Source of the DNA: Halomonas korlensis
Lineage (GTDB): Bacteria > Pseudomonadota > Gammaproteobacteria > Pseudomonadales > Halomonadaceae
Direction: 5' to 3'
DNA: 64,000 nt
Assembly (NCBI RefSeq): GCF_900116705.1
Contig: NZ_FPBP01000008.1
Location: forward strand, 1 to 64,000
How positions within the stretch are numbered: position 1 is the first letter of the stretch; each line of letters starts with the position of its first letter. Positions 35,768 through 45,045 of this stretch are shown here, one piece after another. Under the pieces are notes generated by a model that saw only the letters and a list, made by a program, of their open reading frames with translations, was not told where the DNA came from and ran no database searches. Made by a program: the position numbers and the translations under genes.

Positions 35768-38766
35768 GCCAGGGCCTGCTCGAGCACGCGCGCCACATGC
35801 ACGGCCGTGTGGCCGCTGCCGTCATGAATCTGGTGGCGACAGCTGGTGCCATCGGCGACCAGCAGCGCATCCTCACCGCGATCGCGAATCGCCGGCAGCA
35901 GCGACAGCTCGGCCATCTTCATGGAGGCCTCATAGTGCTCCTTCTCGTAGCCGAAGCTGCCTGCCATGCCGCAGCACGACGACTCGATCGTCTCGATCTC
36001 GAGGCCGGGTATCCACCCCAGCACCGTCTCGACCGGCCGCAGCGCATCGAAGGCTTTCTGATGGCAGTGACCGTGCAGCATTGCGCGCGGCTGCTCGAGC
36101 GCCTTGAGCGACAGCGGCAGCTGGTCCGCTTCGCGGGCCTTGACGAGGAACTCCTCGAACAGGAAGGCCGCTACTGACAGCGCCCGCGCCTGCTCGCCGA
36201 AGCCGTACTGCAGGAACTCATCGCGCATGCTGAGCAGGCACGACGGCTCGAGACCGACGATGGCCACGCCACGCTCGACGAAGGGCATCAGATGATCGAG
36301 GGTGCGCTGCGCCTCGGCCTTGGCCTTGTCGAACTGTCCCGAGGAGAGATAGGTCCGCCCACAGCACAGCGGGCGCTCGCCCTTCTTCACATTGAGATGA
36401 ACCCGGTAGCCGGCGGCTTCCAGCACCCGCTTGGCGGCACGGGCGTTGTCGCCTTCCATGTAGTTGTTGAAGGTATCGACAAACAGCAACACCTCGCGAC
36501 TCGCGGTGGCGGCGCCAGCGGTCTCGCCGGCCCCGGCCAGGAAGTTGCCGGCGAACGCTGGCAATGCGCGCTGCTCGGCGAGCCCCAGCGCCTGCTTGAT
36601 CTGGCGGGCCAGCAGCGGCACCCGCTCGACGGCCGCCATCAGGCCCGAGAGCCGACTGGCGTAGGGCGCGTAACGCGGCATCTCACCGACCATACGGTCA
36701 CGCAGCGACAGACCCTTGGCCCGGGCCCGCGCAGTACGCGCTTCGATCTTGAACTTGGCCATATCGACACCGGTCGGACACTCGCGCCTGCAACCCTTGC
36801 ACGACACGCACAGGTCCAGCGCCTCCTTGACGTCGTCGCCGGCCAGGCCCTGGTCGCCAAGCTGGCCCGAGAGTACCAGGCGCAGCGTATTGGCGCGGCC
36901 ACGCGTCAGGTGCTGCTCGTCCTTGGTGACGCGATAGCTCGGGCACATGGTGCCGGCGTCGAACTTGCGGCAATGGCCGTTGTTGTTGCACATCTCCACC
37001 GCCATCGCCAGGCCATGGGTGGTATCGCCGCCGGTGCCCGGCGGCGTCTGCTCGCCGGTCAGCGGGTCGCGCTCGACGTTCCACGCCGACCAGTCGAACA
37101 CCGGGGTCAGCGGAATCGCCTGGTACTTCTCGGGGAAGCGGAAATAGCGCTTGTCGTCCATCTTCGGCGTGTCGACAATCTTGCCCGGGTTGAGCCGGTT
37201 GTCGGGGTCGAACAGCTGCTTGATCTCGCGGAACGCCTCGTTGACCGTGGGGCCGAACTGCCAGGCCACCCACTCGCCGCGGCATATCCCATCGCCGTGC
37301 TCACCGGAATAGGCGCCCTTGTACTCGCGCACCAGCGCGGAGGCCTTCTCGGCGATCTCGCGCATCTTCTCGGCGCCGTCGCGGCGCATGTCGAGGATCG
37401 GTCGCACGTGCAGGGTGCCGACGCTGGCATGGGCATACCAGGTGCCCTCGGTACCGTAATGGCGAAACAGCTGGGTCAGCTTGTCGGTGTATTCCGCCAG
37501 ATGCTCCAGCGGCACCGCGCAATCCTCGATGAAGGACACCGGCTTGCCGTCGCCCTTCATGCTCATCATGATGTTGAGCCCCGCCTTGCGCACGTTCCAC
37601 AGCGCCTTTTGCTCGGCGGCCTCGGGCATGTCAACGACCGAGCCCGGCAGTCCCAGCTCGCCCATCAGCTCGCTGAGCTGACGCAGCGCGGCCAGCTGGG
37701 CATCCTGGTCCTGGCCGGCGAATTCCACCAGCAGCACCGCCTCGGGCTTGCCGATCAGCGCCTTCTCGATCACCGGGCGAAACGCCGGGTTCTGCAGCGA
37801 CAGCTCGATCATGGTGTGATCGACGAGTTCCACCGCGGTCGGGCCGAGCGTGACGATATGCTGGGCGAAGTCCATCGCCTGGTAGAAGGTCGGGAAGTTC
37901 ACCACCCCCAGCACCTTGTGCTCGGGCAGGGGCGACAGGCGCAGCTTGATGCGCCGGCTCATGCCCAGCGTGCCCTCGGAGCCGACCAGCAGGTGCGCCA
38001 GGTTGGCGCGCCCGTCGGGGTCGTAGGGCTTGGGATTCTGGCAGTTGAACAGGTCGAGGTTGTAGCCCCCCACGCGGCGCAGCACCTTGGGGAAGTGCGC
38101 GCGGATCTCGGGGTCGACACGTGCGGCAATCGCCTGGACCTGTTCCGCCAGGCGATGCTCGCGCGACCCGGCGGCCAGTTCCTCGACGAAGCCGAAGTTC
38201 ACCTCGCTGCCGTCGGCCAGCGTCGCCTCGACGCCGAGCACGTTGTGGACCATGTTGCCGTAGTGAATCGAGCGTGAGCCGCAGGAGTTGTTGCCGGTCA
38301 TGCCGCCGATCGTGCACTGCGCACTGGTGGAGACATCCACCGGGTACCAGAGGCCGTATGGCTTCAGCCAGGCATTAAGATGATCGAGCACCAGGCCCGG
38401 CTCGACCACCACCGTGCGGGCCTCGGCATCGAAGTCGATGATCTGGTCCAACCAGCGCGAGGTATCGATCACCAGCGCCTCGCCCACCGTCTGCCCGCAC
38501 TGGCTGGTGCCCCCGCCGCGCGGCAATACCGGCACCCGGGCGTCGCGGGCGATGTCCAGCGCCAGCGCCAGGTCGCGCTGATGGCGGGGAATGACCACGC
38601 CGACCGGCGTGATCTGGTAGATCGAGGCATCCGTCGCATAGCGGCCCCGCGACGCCTGGTCGAACAGCACCTCGCCCTGCAGCTCGCGCTCGAGCCGTGC
38701 CGCCAGTGTCGTGACCGGCTTGACCTTGGCATCGCGGGATTGAGTCTTCTCGGTCAGGGACGTCAT
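35764..38766 (-). CDS. FAD-binding and Fe-S D-2-hydroxyacid dehydrogenase (YdiJ / D-lactate dehydrogenase type)
   Basis: A 1000-residue fusion of a GlcD-like flavoprotein and a GlcF-like Fe-S protein. The FAD-binding region has VLPRGGGTSQCGQTVGEALVID (79-101), GMTGNNSCGSRS and HLLVGSEGTLG. GEHGDGICRGEW closes the flavin domain near residue 495. The Fe-S region has C653, C656, C659, C663 in CVSCKGCRRECP and two CCG segments, CCGRTYLSSGQF and SSCCGMAGSFGYEKEHYE. E. coli YdiJ, with the same layout, oxidises D-2-hydroxyglutarate; D-lactate is the other common substrate. GAGGAGG lies before the ATG. The coupling to ltaE is clear, the substrate is not. Confidence 0.9.
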   Translation of the reverse strand: MTSLTEKTQSRDAKVKPVTTLAARLERELQGEVLFDQASRGRYATDASIYQITPVGVVIPRHQRDLALALDIARDARVPVLPRGGGTSQCGQTVGEALVIDTSRWLDQIIDFDAEARTVVVEPGLVLDHLNAWLKPYGLWYPVDVSTSAQCTIGGMTGNNSCGSRSIHYGNMVHNVLGVEATLADGSEVNFGFVEELAAGSREHRLAEQVQAIAARVDPEIRAHFPKVLRRVGGYNLDLFNCQNPKPYDPDGRANLAHLLVGSEGTLGMSRRIKLRLSPLPEHKVLGVVNFPTFYQAMDFAQHIVTLGPTAVELVDHTMIELSLQNPAFRPVIEKALIGKPEAVLLVEFAGQDQDAQLAALRQLSELMGELGLPGSVVDMPEAAEQKALWNVRKAGLNIMMSMKGDGKPVSFIEDCAVPLEHLAEYTDKLTQLFRHYGTEGTWYAHASVGTLHVRPILDMRRDGAEKMREIAEKASALVREYKGAYSGEHGDGICRGEWVAWQFGPTVNEAFREIKQLFDPDNRLNPGKIVDTPKMDDKRYFRFPEKYQAIPLTPVFDWSAWNVERDPLTGEQTPPGTGGDTTHGLAMAVEMCNNNGHCRKFDAGTMCPSYRVTKDEQHLTRGRANTLRLVLSGQLGDQGLAGDDVKEALDLCVSCKGCRRECPTGVDMAKFKIEARTARARAKGLSLRDRMVGEMPRYAPYASRLSGLMAAVERVPLLARQIKQALGLAEQRALPAFAGNFLAGAGETAGAATASREVLLFVDTFNNYMEGDNARAAKRVLEAAGYRVHLNVKKGERPLCCGRTYLSSGQFDKAKAEAQRTLDHLMPFVERGVAIVGLEPSCLLSMRDEFLQYGFGEQARALSVAAFLFEEFLVKAREADQLPLSLKALEQPRAMLHGHCHQKAFDALRPVETVLGWIPGLEIETIESSCCGMAGSFGYEKEHYEASMKMAELSLLPAIRDRGEDALLVADGTSCRHQIHDGSGHTAVHVARVLEQALA

Positions 38767-38801
38767 GCCGTCCTCCTCAGTCGTTCACCTGGGCCAAGCG
38801 G

Positions 38802-40010
38802 TTACCCTGCGCGATGCATGGGATGGGCGGCGAAGTAGTCGAGCGCCGCGGTCACGCCCGAGCCCTTGAGCGGCACGCCGGCCAGCTTCATGCCGGCCTC
38901 GCAGCCGCCCAGGGTGGCGATCAGCGTCAGGTCGTTGCAGTCGCCCAGGTGACCGATGCGGAACATCGTGCCCTTGACCTTGCCCAGTCCCATGCCCAGC
39001 GACAAGTCAAAACGCTCGTAGATGATCTTGCGCACCTCGTCGGCATCGATGCCCTCGGGCATCACTACTCCGGTCAGCACCGGCGAGTAGACGCTCGGGT
39101 CCTGGCACTGGATCTCCAGGCCCCATGCCTCGACGGCGCAGCGCACCCCGGCTGCCCAGCGCTGATGGCGAGCGAGCACGTTCTCGAGCCCCTCTTCTTC
39201 CAGCATGTCGAGCGCCTCGTTGAGGCCGTAGAGCAGGTTGGTGCTGGGCGTGTAGGGCCAGTAGCCGTTCTTGTTGGCCTCGAGAATCTCGTCCCACGCC
39301 CAGAAGCTCTTGGGCAGTTGCGCCTTGGCGCTGGCGGCGATCGCCTTGTCGGAGAGCGCGTTGAAACTGATCCCCGGGGGCAGCATCAGGCCCTTCTGCG
39401 ACCCCGAGACCGTCACGTCGACGCCCCATTCGTCGTGGCGGTAGTCGGCGCTGGCGAGGCCAGAGATGGTATCCACGATCAGCAGCGCCGGATGGCCGGC
39501 CGCATCGATGGCGCGACGCACGGCGGCAATATCGCTGGTCACGCCGGTCGAGGTCTCGTTGTGCACCACACACACCGCCTTGAGCTCATGGTGGGTGTCT
39601 TCCTTCAGGCGCGCCTCGATCATGTCCGCCTGTACACCATGACGCCATCCCTCGACACCCGGCAGACCCAGAAACTCGGGCTCGAGGCTCAGACGACGCG
39701 CCATCTTCTGCCACAGGGTCGCGAAGTGGCCGGTCTCGAACATCAGTACCCGGTCGCCCGGCGACAGGGTATTGATCAGCGCCGCTTCCCAGGCGCCGGT
39801 GCCCGAGGCCGGGTAGATGATCACCGGACTCTCGGTCTTGAAGACCCGCTTGATCTTGGTCAGCAGGTCGCGCCCCAGGGCGCCGAACTCAGGGCCACGG
39901 TGGTCGATGGTCGGCAGGCTCATGGCGCGCAGGATGCGATCCGGCACCGGCGACGGGCCGGGAATCTGCAGGAAATGACGACCGGACGGATGAAAATCGA
40001 GCTTCAACAT
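38802..40010 (-). CDS. Glyoxylate aminotransferase (serine/alanine/aspartate type, class V)
   Basis: A 402-residue PLP aminotransferase of the serine-glyoxylate/alanine-glyoxylate family, converting glyoxylate to glycine. It has FLQIPGPSPVPDRILRAM, TIDHRGPEFG, YPASGTGAWEAAL, VVHNETSTGV and the Schiff-base Lys206 in SGSQKGLMLPPG. The amino donor (serine, alanine or aspartate) cannot be assigned by eye; BhcA of the beta-hydroxyaspartate cycle belongs to the same group. GGAG lies nine bases before the ATG. It precedes the hydroxyacid dehydrogenase and ltaE on the same strand, forming a small glyoxylate/glycine unit. Confidence 0.88.
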   Translation of the reverse strand: MLKLDFHPSGRHFLQIPGPSPVPDRILRAMSLPTIDHRGPEFGALGRDLLTKIKRVFKTESPVIIYPASGTGAWEAALINTLSPGDRVLMFETGHFATLWQKMARRLSLEPEFLGLPGVEGWRHGVQADMIEARLKEDTHHELKAVCVVHNETSTGVTSDIAAVRRAIDAAGHPALLIVDTISGLASADYRHDEWGVDVTVSGSQKGLMLPPGISFNALSDKAIAASAKAQLPKSFWAWDEILEANKNGYWPYTPSTNLLYGLNEALDMLEEEGLENVLARHQRWAAGVRCAVEAWGLEIQCQDPSVYSPVLTGVVMPEGIDADEVRKIIYERFDLSLGMGLGKVKGTMFRIGHLGDCNDLTLIATLGGCEAGMKLAGVPLKGSGVTAALDYFAAHPMHRAG

Positions 40011-40073
40011 GGGGATCTCTCCAGAGGCAATCTTGTACTTTTGATAATGAATGCAAAATGCGCCAAAAAATTT

Positions 40074-41261
40074 TTACTTGATACAGCCCTCGGCCCGCAG
40101 CGTTTCCAGCTGCTCGGGCGTGAAGCCCAGGGTGCCGAGCACTTCGTCGGTATGTTGGCCGAACAGGGGTGCTGGGCTGCGAATCTGCGAGGGGGTCTGC
40201 GAGAACTTGCTCGGAAAGCCAATGGTCTTCATCTTGCCGATCACCGGATGGTCCATTTCCTGCACCATGCCGCGCGCCAGGTAATGCTCGTCCTGCATGG
40301 CCTGGGCGAAGTTGTTGATCGGCCCGGCCGGCACGCCCGCCTTGTCGCAAAGCACCAGCCAATGGTCCATTTCCCGGTCGACCATGATCGCTTCCAGCAC
40401 TGCCTCGAGTTCCTCGACGTGCTGGCCACGGTCGAAGTTGGTGAGGAACCGTGGATCGGCCATCAGGTCCTCGCGCTCGAGCACGTCCTGGCAGAAACGC
40501 TCCCAGGTGCGCTGGTTAGCGCAGCCCAGCATGATGTAGCCGTCGCTGGCCTTGACCGCCTGATAGGGCGCGGATACGCGATGCCGCCAGCCGGTGGGCT
40601 CGGGGACCGTGCCTTCGCCGAAATAGGCTGCCGCTTCCCAGGCGAACCAAGGCAAGCCGCACTCGGTGATGGCGATATCGATGTGCTGGCCTTCGCCGCT
40701 GTTGGTCTTGTGGATATAGGCCGCGAGAATCGAGTACACCGCCGTGATGCCGGCGCCGATATCATAGACGGCGATGCCGGTCTTGAGCGGGCGCCGGCCC
40801 TTCTCGCCGGTCATCGACATCAGCCCGGTCATGCCCTGGGCCACCAGGTCGAAGCCGCCGCGATGGCTGTAAGGGCCGGTCTGACCATAGCCGGAAATCG
40901 AGCAGTAGATGATGCCGGGATTGATCGCCTTGATGGTGTCGTAGTCGATCGCAAGCGATTTGGTGACGCCGGTGCGGTAGTTCTCGACGATGACGTCGGC
41001 GTCCCTGGCCAGACGATAGAAGATCTCCCTGGCCCGGTCGTCCTTCAAGTTGAGCGAGATGCTCTTCTTGTTGCGGTTGATCTGCGAGAAACAGGTCGAC
41101 TCATCGTTGACGTAGGGACCCATCTGGCGGCTGTCATCGCCGCCCTGGATCTTCTCGACCTTGGTGACCTCCGCCCCCATGTCGGCCAGCACCATAGTGC
41201 AATAGGGCCCGGCCATGATCTGCGAAATATCCAGCACCTTGACGTTCTGTAGTGGCAGCAT
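40074..41261 (-). CDS. CaiB/BaiF family CoA-transferase (class III)
   Basis: A 395-residue formyl-CoA/carnitine CoA-transferase relative. It opens LQNVKVLDISQIMAGPYCTMVLADMGAEV, the usual family N-terminus. It has VIVENYRTG and SGYGQTGPYSHRGGFDLVAQGMTG, where D138 is the predicted acyl-anhydride aspartate. GGGAG lies nine bases before the ATG. The gene is last in a TRAP-transporter operon, after a crotonase gene. It probably activates an imported carboxylic acid by CoA transfer. The acid is unknown. Confidence 0.88.
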   Translation of the reverse strand: MLPLQNVKVLDISQIMAGPYCTMVLADMGAEVTKVEKIQGGDDSRQMGPYVNDESTCFSQINRNKKSISLNLKDDRAREIFYRLARDADVIVENYRTGVTKSLAIDYDTIKAINPGIIYCSISGYGQTGPYSHRGGFDLVAQGMTGLMSMTGEKGRRPLKTGIAVYDIGAGITAVYSILAAYIHKTNSGEGQHIDIAITECGLPWFAWEAAAYFGEGTVPEPTGWRHRVSAPYQAVKASDGYIMLGCANQRTWERFCQDVLEREDLMADPRFLTNFDRGQHVEELEAVLEAIMVDREMDHWLVLCDKAGVPAGPINNFAQAMQDEHYLARGMVQEMDHPVIGKMKTIGFPSKFSQTPSQIRSPAPLFGQHTDEVLGTLGFTPEQLETLRAEGCIK

Positions 41262-41285
41262 TGGCTGTACTCCCTCTTGGATGAC

Positions 41286-42071
41286 TTAACGACCCGACCA
41301 TTCGAAAGGCGTCTTGTGGACGAACTTGTCGACGGCCGCCTTGAAGTCATCGCTCATGTAGCAGGCGGTGACCCAGTCGTCACCCGCCTCGAGTGATGCA
41401 CGACGCTGGGCCTGGACGCGTCCCACCAGCGCCTTGCTGGCCTGGAGCGTCAGCGGCGCACGCGTTGCGAAGTCATTGGCAATCGCCGTGACCTCGCTGG
41501 CAATGGTGTCGGGCGAAAAGATGCTGTTGACCAGCCCCGCCTGGTAGGCCTCGTCGGCGCTGAACAGCTTCGCCTGCATCAACACTTCCTTGGTGCGCGC
41601 GACACCCACCATGTCGATCAGCCGCGACACATTGGTGATCGACAGCGTGTTGCCCAGGGTCTTGGCGATCGGCACACCGAATTTCAGCGACGGCGTGCAA
41701 TAGCGAAAATCGCAGGCCATGGCGATAGCCGCGCCCCCGCCAACACAGAAACCCTCGATCATGGCGATCGTCGGCTTGTTGAGAGTTTCAAGGCCGCTCA
41801 CCACCCGCTCGATGCGACGCTCGTAATCGAGGGCATCCTCGGGCTGGGTAAAGTGAGCGAACTGGGTGATGTCGGTCCCTGCCACGAAGGCCTCGCCACC
41901 GACACCATGCAGCACCACGGCATGCACGCTGTCAACCTCGGCCAGCTGCGTACAGCTGGCTTCCAGAGCGTTGTACATGTCCCACGTCATGGCATTACGG
42001 CTCGCGGGCCGGTTGAAACCGATCCAGGCGAGATTGCCCTCGCGCCGGAAAATCAACGCCTCATCGGACAT
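41286..42071 (-). CDS. Crotonase-fold protein lacking both usual catalytic glutamates
   Basis: A 261-residue enoyl-CoA hydratase/isomerase superfamily member. The CoA oxyanion-hole segments are present (EAFVAGTDITQF and GFCVGGGAAIAMACD). In rat crotonase the two catalytic glutamates lie in GGGCEL and QPEILLG; here the aligned segments are GGGAAI (Ala115) and GVPIAKTLG (Ile135), so both are missing. A simple hydratase reaction is therefore unlikely. AGGAGG lies eight bases before the ATG. It sits between TRAP genes and the CoA-transferase, so it likely acts on the CoA thioester made there, perhaps as a hydrolase, decarboxylase or isomerase. Confidence 0.85.
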   Translation of the reverse strand: MSDEALIFRREGNLAWIGFNRPASRNAMTWDMYNALEASCTQLAEVDSVHAVVLHGVGGEAFVAGTDITQFAHFTQPEDALDYERRIERVVSGLETLNKPTIAMIEGFCVGGGAAIAMACDFRYCTPSLKFGVPIAKTLGNTLSITNVSRLIDMVGVARTKEVLMQAKLFSADEAYQAGLVNSIFSPDTIASEVTAIANDFATRAPLTLQASKALVGRVQAQRRASLEAGDDWVTACYMSDDFKAAVDKFVHKTPFEWSGR

Positions 42072-42100
42072 AAGCGTGTCCTCCTAAGAATCTATCGGGC

Positions 42101-43381
42101 TCACCGGTAGAACAGTTCCACCAGCCCCATCGGGAAGATCGGCACATAGGTCACCAGCATCAGCAGCACGAACAGCAGGGCGACGAATGGCAGATTGGTC
42201 TTGGACACATCCCAGATGTCCGCCTTGGCCACCGAGCAGGCGGTCATCAGCACGCTTGCCACCGGGGGGGTCTGCTGGCCGATCGCCAGGTTCAGCGTCA
42301 CGATCATCCCGAAGTGAACGGGATCGATGCCGACCATCATCACCAACGGCATGACAATGGGTACGGTAAGAATGATTGCCGCTGCCGAGTGCAGGATCAT
42401 GCCGATCAATAGCAGGAAGACGTTCAGCAACGCCAGCACCGCGTACTTATTGCTGGTGAAATCGCCAATCATCCCCGCCAACATCTGCGGCAGCTGGGCG
42501 CGGGTGAGGAAGTCGCCGAGCAACGCAGAACTCGCCACCAACAGCATGACCACGGCGGTCTGAACACCGCCCTCGACCATGGCCGCACGCAGCTTCTTCC
42601 ACCGCAGCTCGCCATAGCGGAAACTGATCAGCAGTGCAGCCAATACCGCCAACGCGGCACCTTCGGTGGCGGTCATGAAACCACCGAAGATGCCACCCAG
42701 GATGATCATCGGCAGCAAGAAGGCAAGGCCCGCTGCCTTGAAGGTGGCCCACACCCGGCTCAGCTTGAAAGTCTGCTCCACAGGAAAGTTGTAGCGGACC
42801 GCGAAGTACCAGGCGAGCACCATCATCAACAGCCCGCCGACGATGCCGGGCACGATGCCGGCGACGAACAGCTGCACGACCGAGGTATCGGCCATGGCGG
42901 CATAGAGAATCATCGGGATCGAAGGCGGGATAATGATTGCAAGCGATGCCGAGGAAGACGTGATCGCGGCGGCGAACGGCGCTGGATACCCCTTGCGCTT
43001 CATTTCCGGAATCAGGATGGAGCCAAGGGCCGCCACGTCGGCCACGGCAGAACCGGAGATCTCGGCGAAGAATAATGATGTGCCCACGTTCACCATGGCA
43101 AGGCCGCCACGAACGAAGCCGAGCAGTGCGGAGGCGAAGTCGATCAGCCGTCGGGAGATGCCGCCGGTGTTCATGATGGCGCCGGCCAGGACGAACAACG
43201 GAATGGCGATCAGCGGGAACTTGGTCGCACCCTCGAACAGCACCAGCGGGAAGCCGAGCAGGCTGTTCGTGCCTTGCATCACCAGCATGGCGATGATGGA
43301 CACCGCCCCCAGGGCCACCGCAATGGGAATATTGATGAAGATCATGGCCAGCCCGGCCAGCAGGATCAAAGCCGTCGTCAT
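42101..43381 (-). CDS. dctM: TRAP transporter large permease subunit (DctM)
   Basis: A 426-residue inner-membrane protein with about twelve hydrophobic helices. Typical DctM segments are FVLAGAIMNTGGISRRLIDFA, GSAVADVAALGSILIPEMKRKGYPAPFAAAITSSSASLAIIIPPSIP and IGQQTPPVASVLMTACSVA. It forms the sodium-driven channel of a TRAP system with the adjacent DctQ. The ATG overlaps the dctQ stop by four bases. The substrate is set by the DctP protein at 43983-44969. Confidence 0.95.
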   Translation of the reverse strand: MTTALILLAGLAMIFINIPIAVALGAVSIIAMLVMQGTNSLLGFPLVLFEGATKFPLIAIPLFVLAGAIMNTGGISRRLIDFASALLGFVRGGLAMVNVGTSLFFAEISGSAVADVAALGSILIPEMKRKGYPAPFAAAITSSSASLAIIIPPSIPMILYAAMADTSVVQLFVAGIVPGIVGGLLMMVLAWYFAVRYNFPVEQTFKLSRVWATFKAAGLAFLLPMIILGGIFGGFMTATEGAALAVLAALLISFRYGELRWKKLRAAMVEGGVQTAVVMLLVASSALLGDFLTRAQLPQMLAGMIGDFTSNKYAVLALLNVFLLLIGMILHSAAAIILTVPIVMPLVMMVGIDPVHFGMIVTLNLAIGQQTPPVASVLMTACSVAKADIWDVSKTNLPFVALLFVLLMLVTYVPIFPMGLVELFYR

Positions 43382-43896
43382 TGCATTTCCTCCACAATAT
43401 CCTGCTCCGAGGGGGGCTTCCGGCCATCCCAGGCTTCGCGCAGGATGTCCGGCAGGTTAAGAAGCTCGGCAATGACAAAAAGCGCCGCGCCAATAGGAAT
43501 AGTCGACTGGGTGAGAGCGACCGGGATCGGTACGCTGACCAGGGTAGAGCCGCCGAGCACGCCGATGACGTGGACGCCATAGATGGCGAGCAGCACGAAG
43601 AAGGTAATGGTGATGGCCTCGCCGAGCACGACCAGCGCCATGCGCACCGCCCGTGGGCGCGAATAAACAAAACCGGGAACGCTGATATGGGCGCGCTTGA
43701 GAGCGGCGAGAGCGGCGCCGTAGTAGGTCACCCACGCCAACATCACGGCGGCGACCTCGTCATACCACCCCAGGGAATTGCCGGCATAGCGAAAGCTGAC
43801 GCCGAGCAGCACGACCACCGTCAGGGCAACCACCAGAAACATGGTGATGACCTCGAGCAGCCACTCGAAGCCGGATCGAAGTTTCACAAGGGACAT
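43378..43896 (-). CDS. dctQ: TRAP transporter small permease subunit (DctQ)
   Basis: A 172-residue protein with four predicted transmembrane helices, as in DctQ/YiaM. It has VVLLGVSFRYAGNSLGWYDEVAAVMLAWVTYYGAALAALKRAHISVPGF, the conserved central region. MSLVKL at 43896 is taken as the start, with GGAG nine bases upstream. It pairs with DctM, whose gene overlaps it. Confidence 0.9.
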   Translation of the reverse strand: MSLVKLRSGFEWLLEVITMFLVVALTVVVLLGVSFRYAGNSLGWYDEVAAVMLAWVTYYGAALAALKRAHISVPGFVYSRPRAVRMALVVLGEAITITFFVLLAIYGVHVIGVLGGSTLVSVPIPVALTQSTIPIGAALFVIAELLNLPDILREAWDGRKPPSEQDIVEEMQ

Positions 43897-43982
43897 TAAA
43901 GCCACTCCGTCGGGCAGAGGAAGGACCGCCCGGCCGGGGCGGTCCATGGGTTGGTTCAGAGGGGGTCAGTCGTCAGAGAGAT

Positions 43983-44969
43983 TCAGTCTTCTTCGCCGAG
44001 CGCCAGTACACGGTCGACCAGGTCGCCGCCGCCTTCCACTTCCTCGTCGAAGAGCTCGTAGACCGGGCCACTGGCATCGATGAAGGCCTGCTTGTCGGCT
44101 TCGTTGATTTGCATGCCGGCCTCTTCCATCTTGCCGATGAGCTCCTCATCCTGTCTGGCGGCCGTCTCGTAGACGAAGTCCTGAACGTCTTGTGCGGTCT
44201 CTTCCAGTACTTCACGCACGTCCTCCGGCAGATCCTCCCAATGACTCTTGGAGACCACCACATAGGCAGGCGTGTAGACGTGGTTGGTCATGGAGAGGTA
44301 GTCCTGCACCTCCTGGAACTTCTGGGAGTAGATTTGTACCAGCGGATTTTCCTGACCGTCCATGGTACCGGTCTGCAGCGCCGTGAAGACCTCCGAGAGC
44401 GCCATGGGCGAGGGGTTGGCGCCGTATTCCTCGAACATGCGCACCCGCCACTCGCCCTTCGGTGTCCGCAGCTTCAAGCCATCCAGATCCTCGGGGGTAT
44501 TGATGGCGCGCTCGTTGTTGGTAATCTGGCGAAAGCCATTCTCCCAGACGGCGAGGATCTTGTAGCCTTGCTCTTCTGCCAGAGGATAGAGGTCGGGCTC
44601 GAGAACCTCCTCGATAACCCGCTTCATGTGGTCCCGGTCCTGAATCAGATAGGGCATCTCGAACAGACCGAACTCATCTACCACCGAGGACATCACGGTC
44701 GAAGGTAGCGTAAAGGTCAGCTGGCCAAGTTTGAGCTTCTGCATCATGGAGCTGTCGCCGCCGAGCTGGCTCGAGCCGTAGACCTGCACCTCGTAGTCAT
44801 CGCCCAGTCGCTCGTTGGCCCGCTTGGCGAACTCGTTCGCGGAGGTATCAAACAACGAACCGGGGTTGCCTACATGACCGAACTGCAGCTCGGTCTGGGC
44901 CACGCCGAGCGCTGGTGTCAGGCTCAACGCCAGGGAGGCGGTCACGAATGCTGTCTTGATCATTTTCAT
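43983..44969 (-). CDS. dctP: TRAP transporter substrate-binding protein (DctP)
   Basis: A 328-residue periplasmic receptor. The signal peptide is MKMIKTAFVTASLALSLTPALGVAQ. Family marks are LKLRTPKGEWRVRMFEEYGANPSPMALSEVFTALQTGTMDGQENPL, including the conserved Arg of LRTP that binds the ligand carboxylate. GGAG lies seven bases before the first of two ATG codons (44969, 44963). The ligand is an organic acid, unidentified. An operator-like element lies upstream (45130-45143). Confidence 0.93.
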   Translation of the reverse strand: MKMIKTAFVTASLALSLTPALGVAQTELQFGHVGNPGSLFDTSANEFAKRANERLGDDYEVQVYGSSQLGGDSSMMQKLKLGQLTFTLPSTVMSSVVDEFGLFEMPYLIQDRDHMKRVIEEVLEPDLYPLAEEQGYKILAVWENGFRQITNNERAINTPEDLDGLKLRTPKGEWRVRMFEEYGANPSPMALSEVFTALQTGTMDGQENPLVQIYSQKFQEVQDYLSMTNHVYTPAYVVVSKSHWEDLPEDVREVLEETAQDVQDFVYETAARQDEELIGKMEEAGMQINEADKQAFIDASGPVYELFDEEVEGGGDLVDRVLALGEED

Positions 44970-45045
44970 TGAATACTCCAGTGCTGGCTTGTTGTTGTGC
45001 GCGTACTACCCAGGCAAACGCTTCTCCAGGCAGTCTGCGTATCGA

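Noticed and set aside
36292..38277. A 661-codon plus-strand frame opposite the hydroxyacid dehydrogenase
   Set aside because: Antisense shadow of a gene with intact FAD and Fe-S motifs; no domain is recognisable in it.
38802..40010. BhcA and a beta-hydroxyaspartate cycle
   Set aside because: The aminotransferase fits, but no beta-hydroxyaspartate dehydratase, dedicated aldolase or iminosuccinate reductase is adjacent; LtaE is a general threonine aldolase.
38814..41252. An 812-codon plus-strand frame opposite the aminotransferase and CoA-transferase
   Set aside because: It spans two real genes and their spacer in antisense, with the low-complexity composition of a shadow frame.
40074..42071. 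An AcuN-AcuK acrylate pair as in DMSP-degrading Halomonas
   Set aside because: A CaiB-type transferase next to a crotonase is suggestive, but the crotonase lacks both catalytic glutamates needed for hydration and no DddD, DddA or DddC lies nearby.
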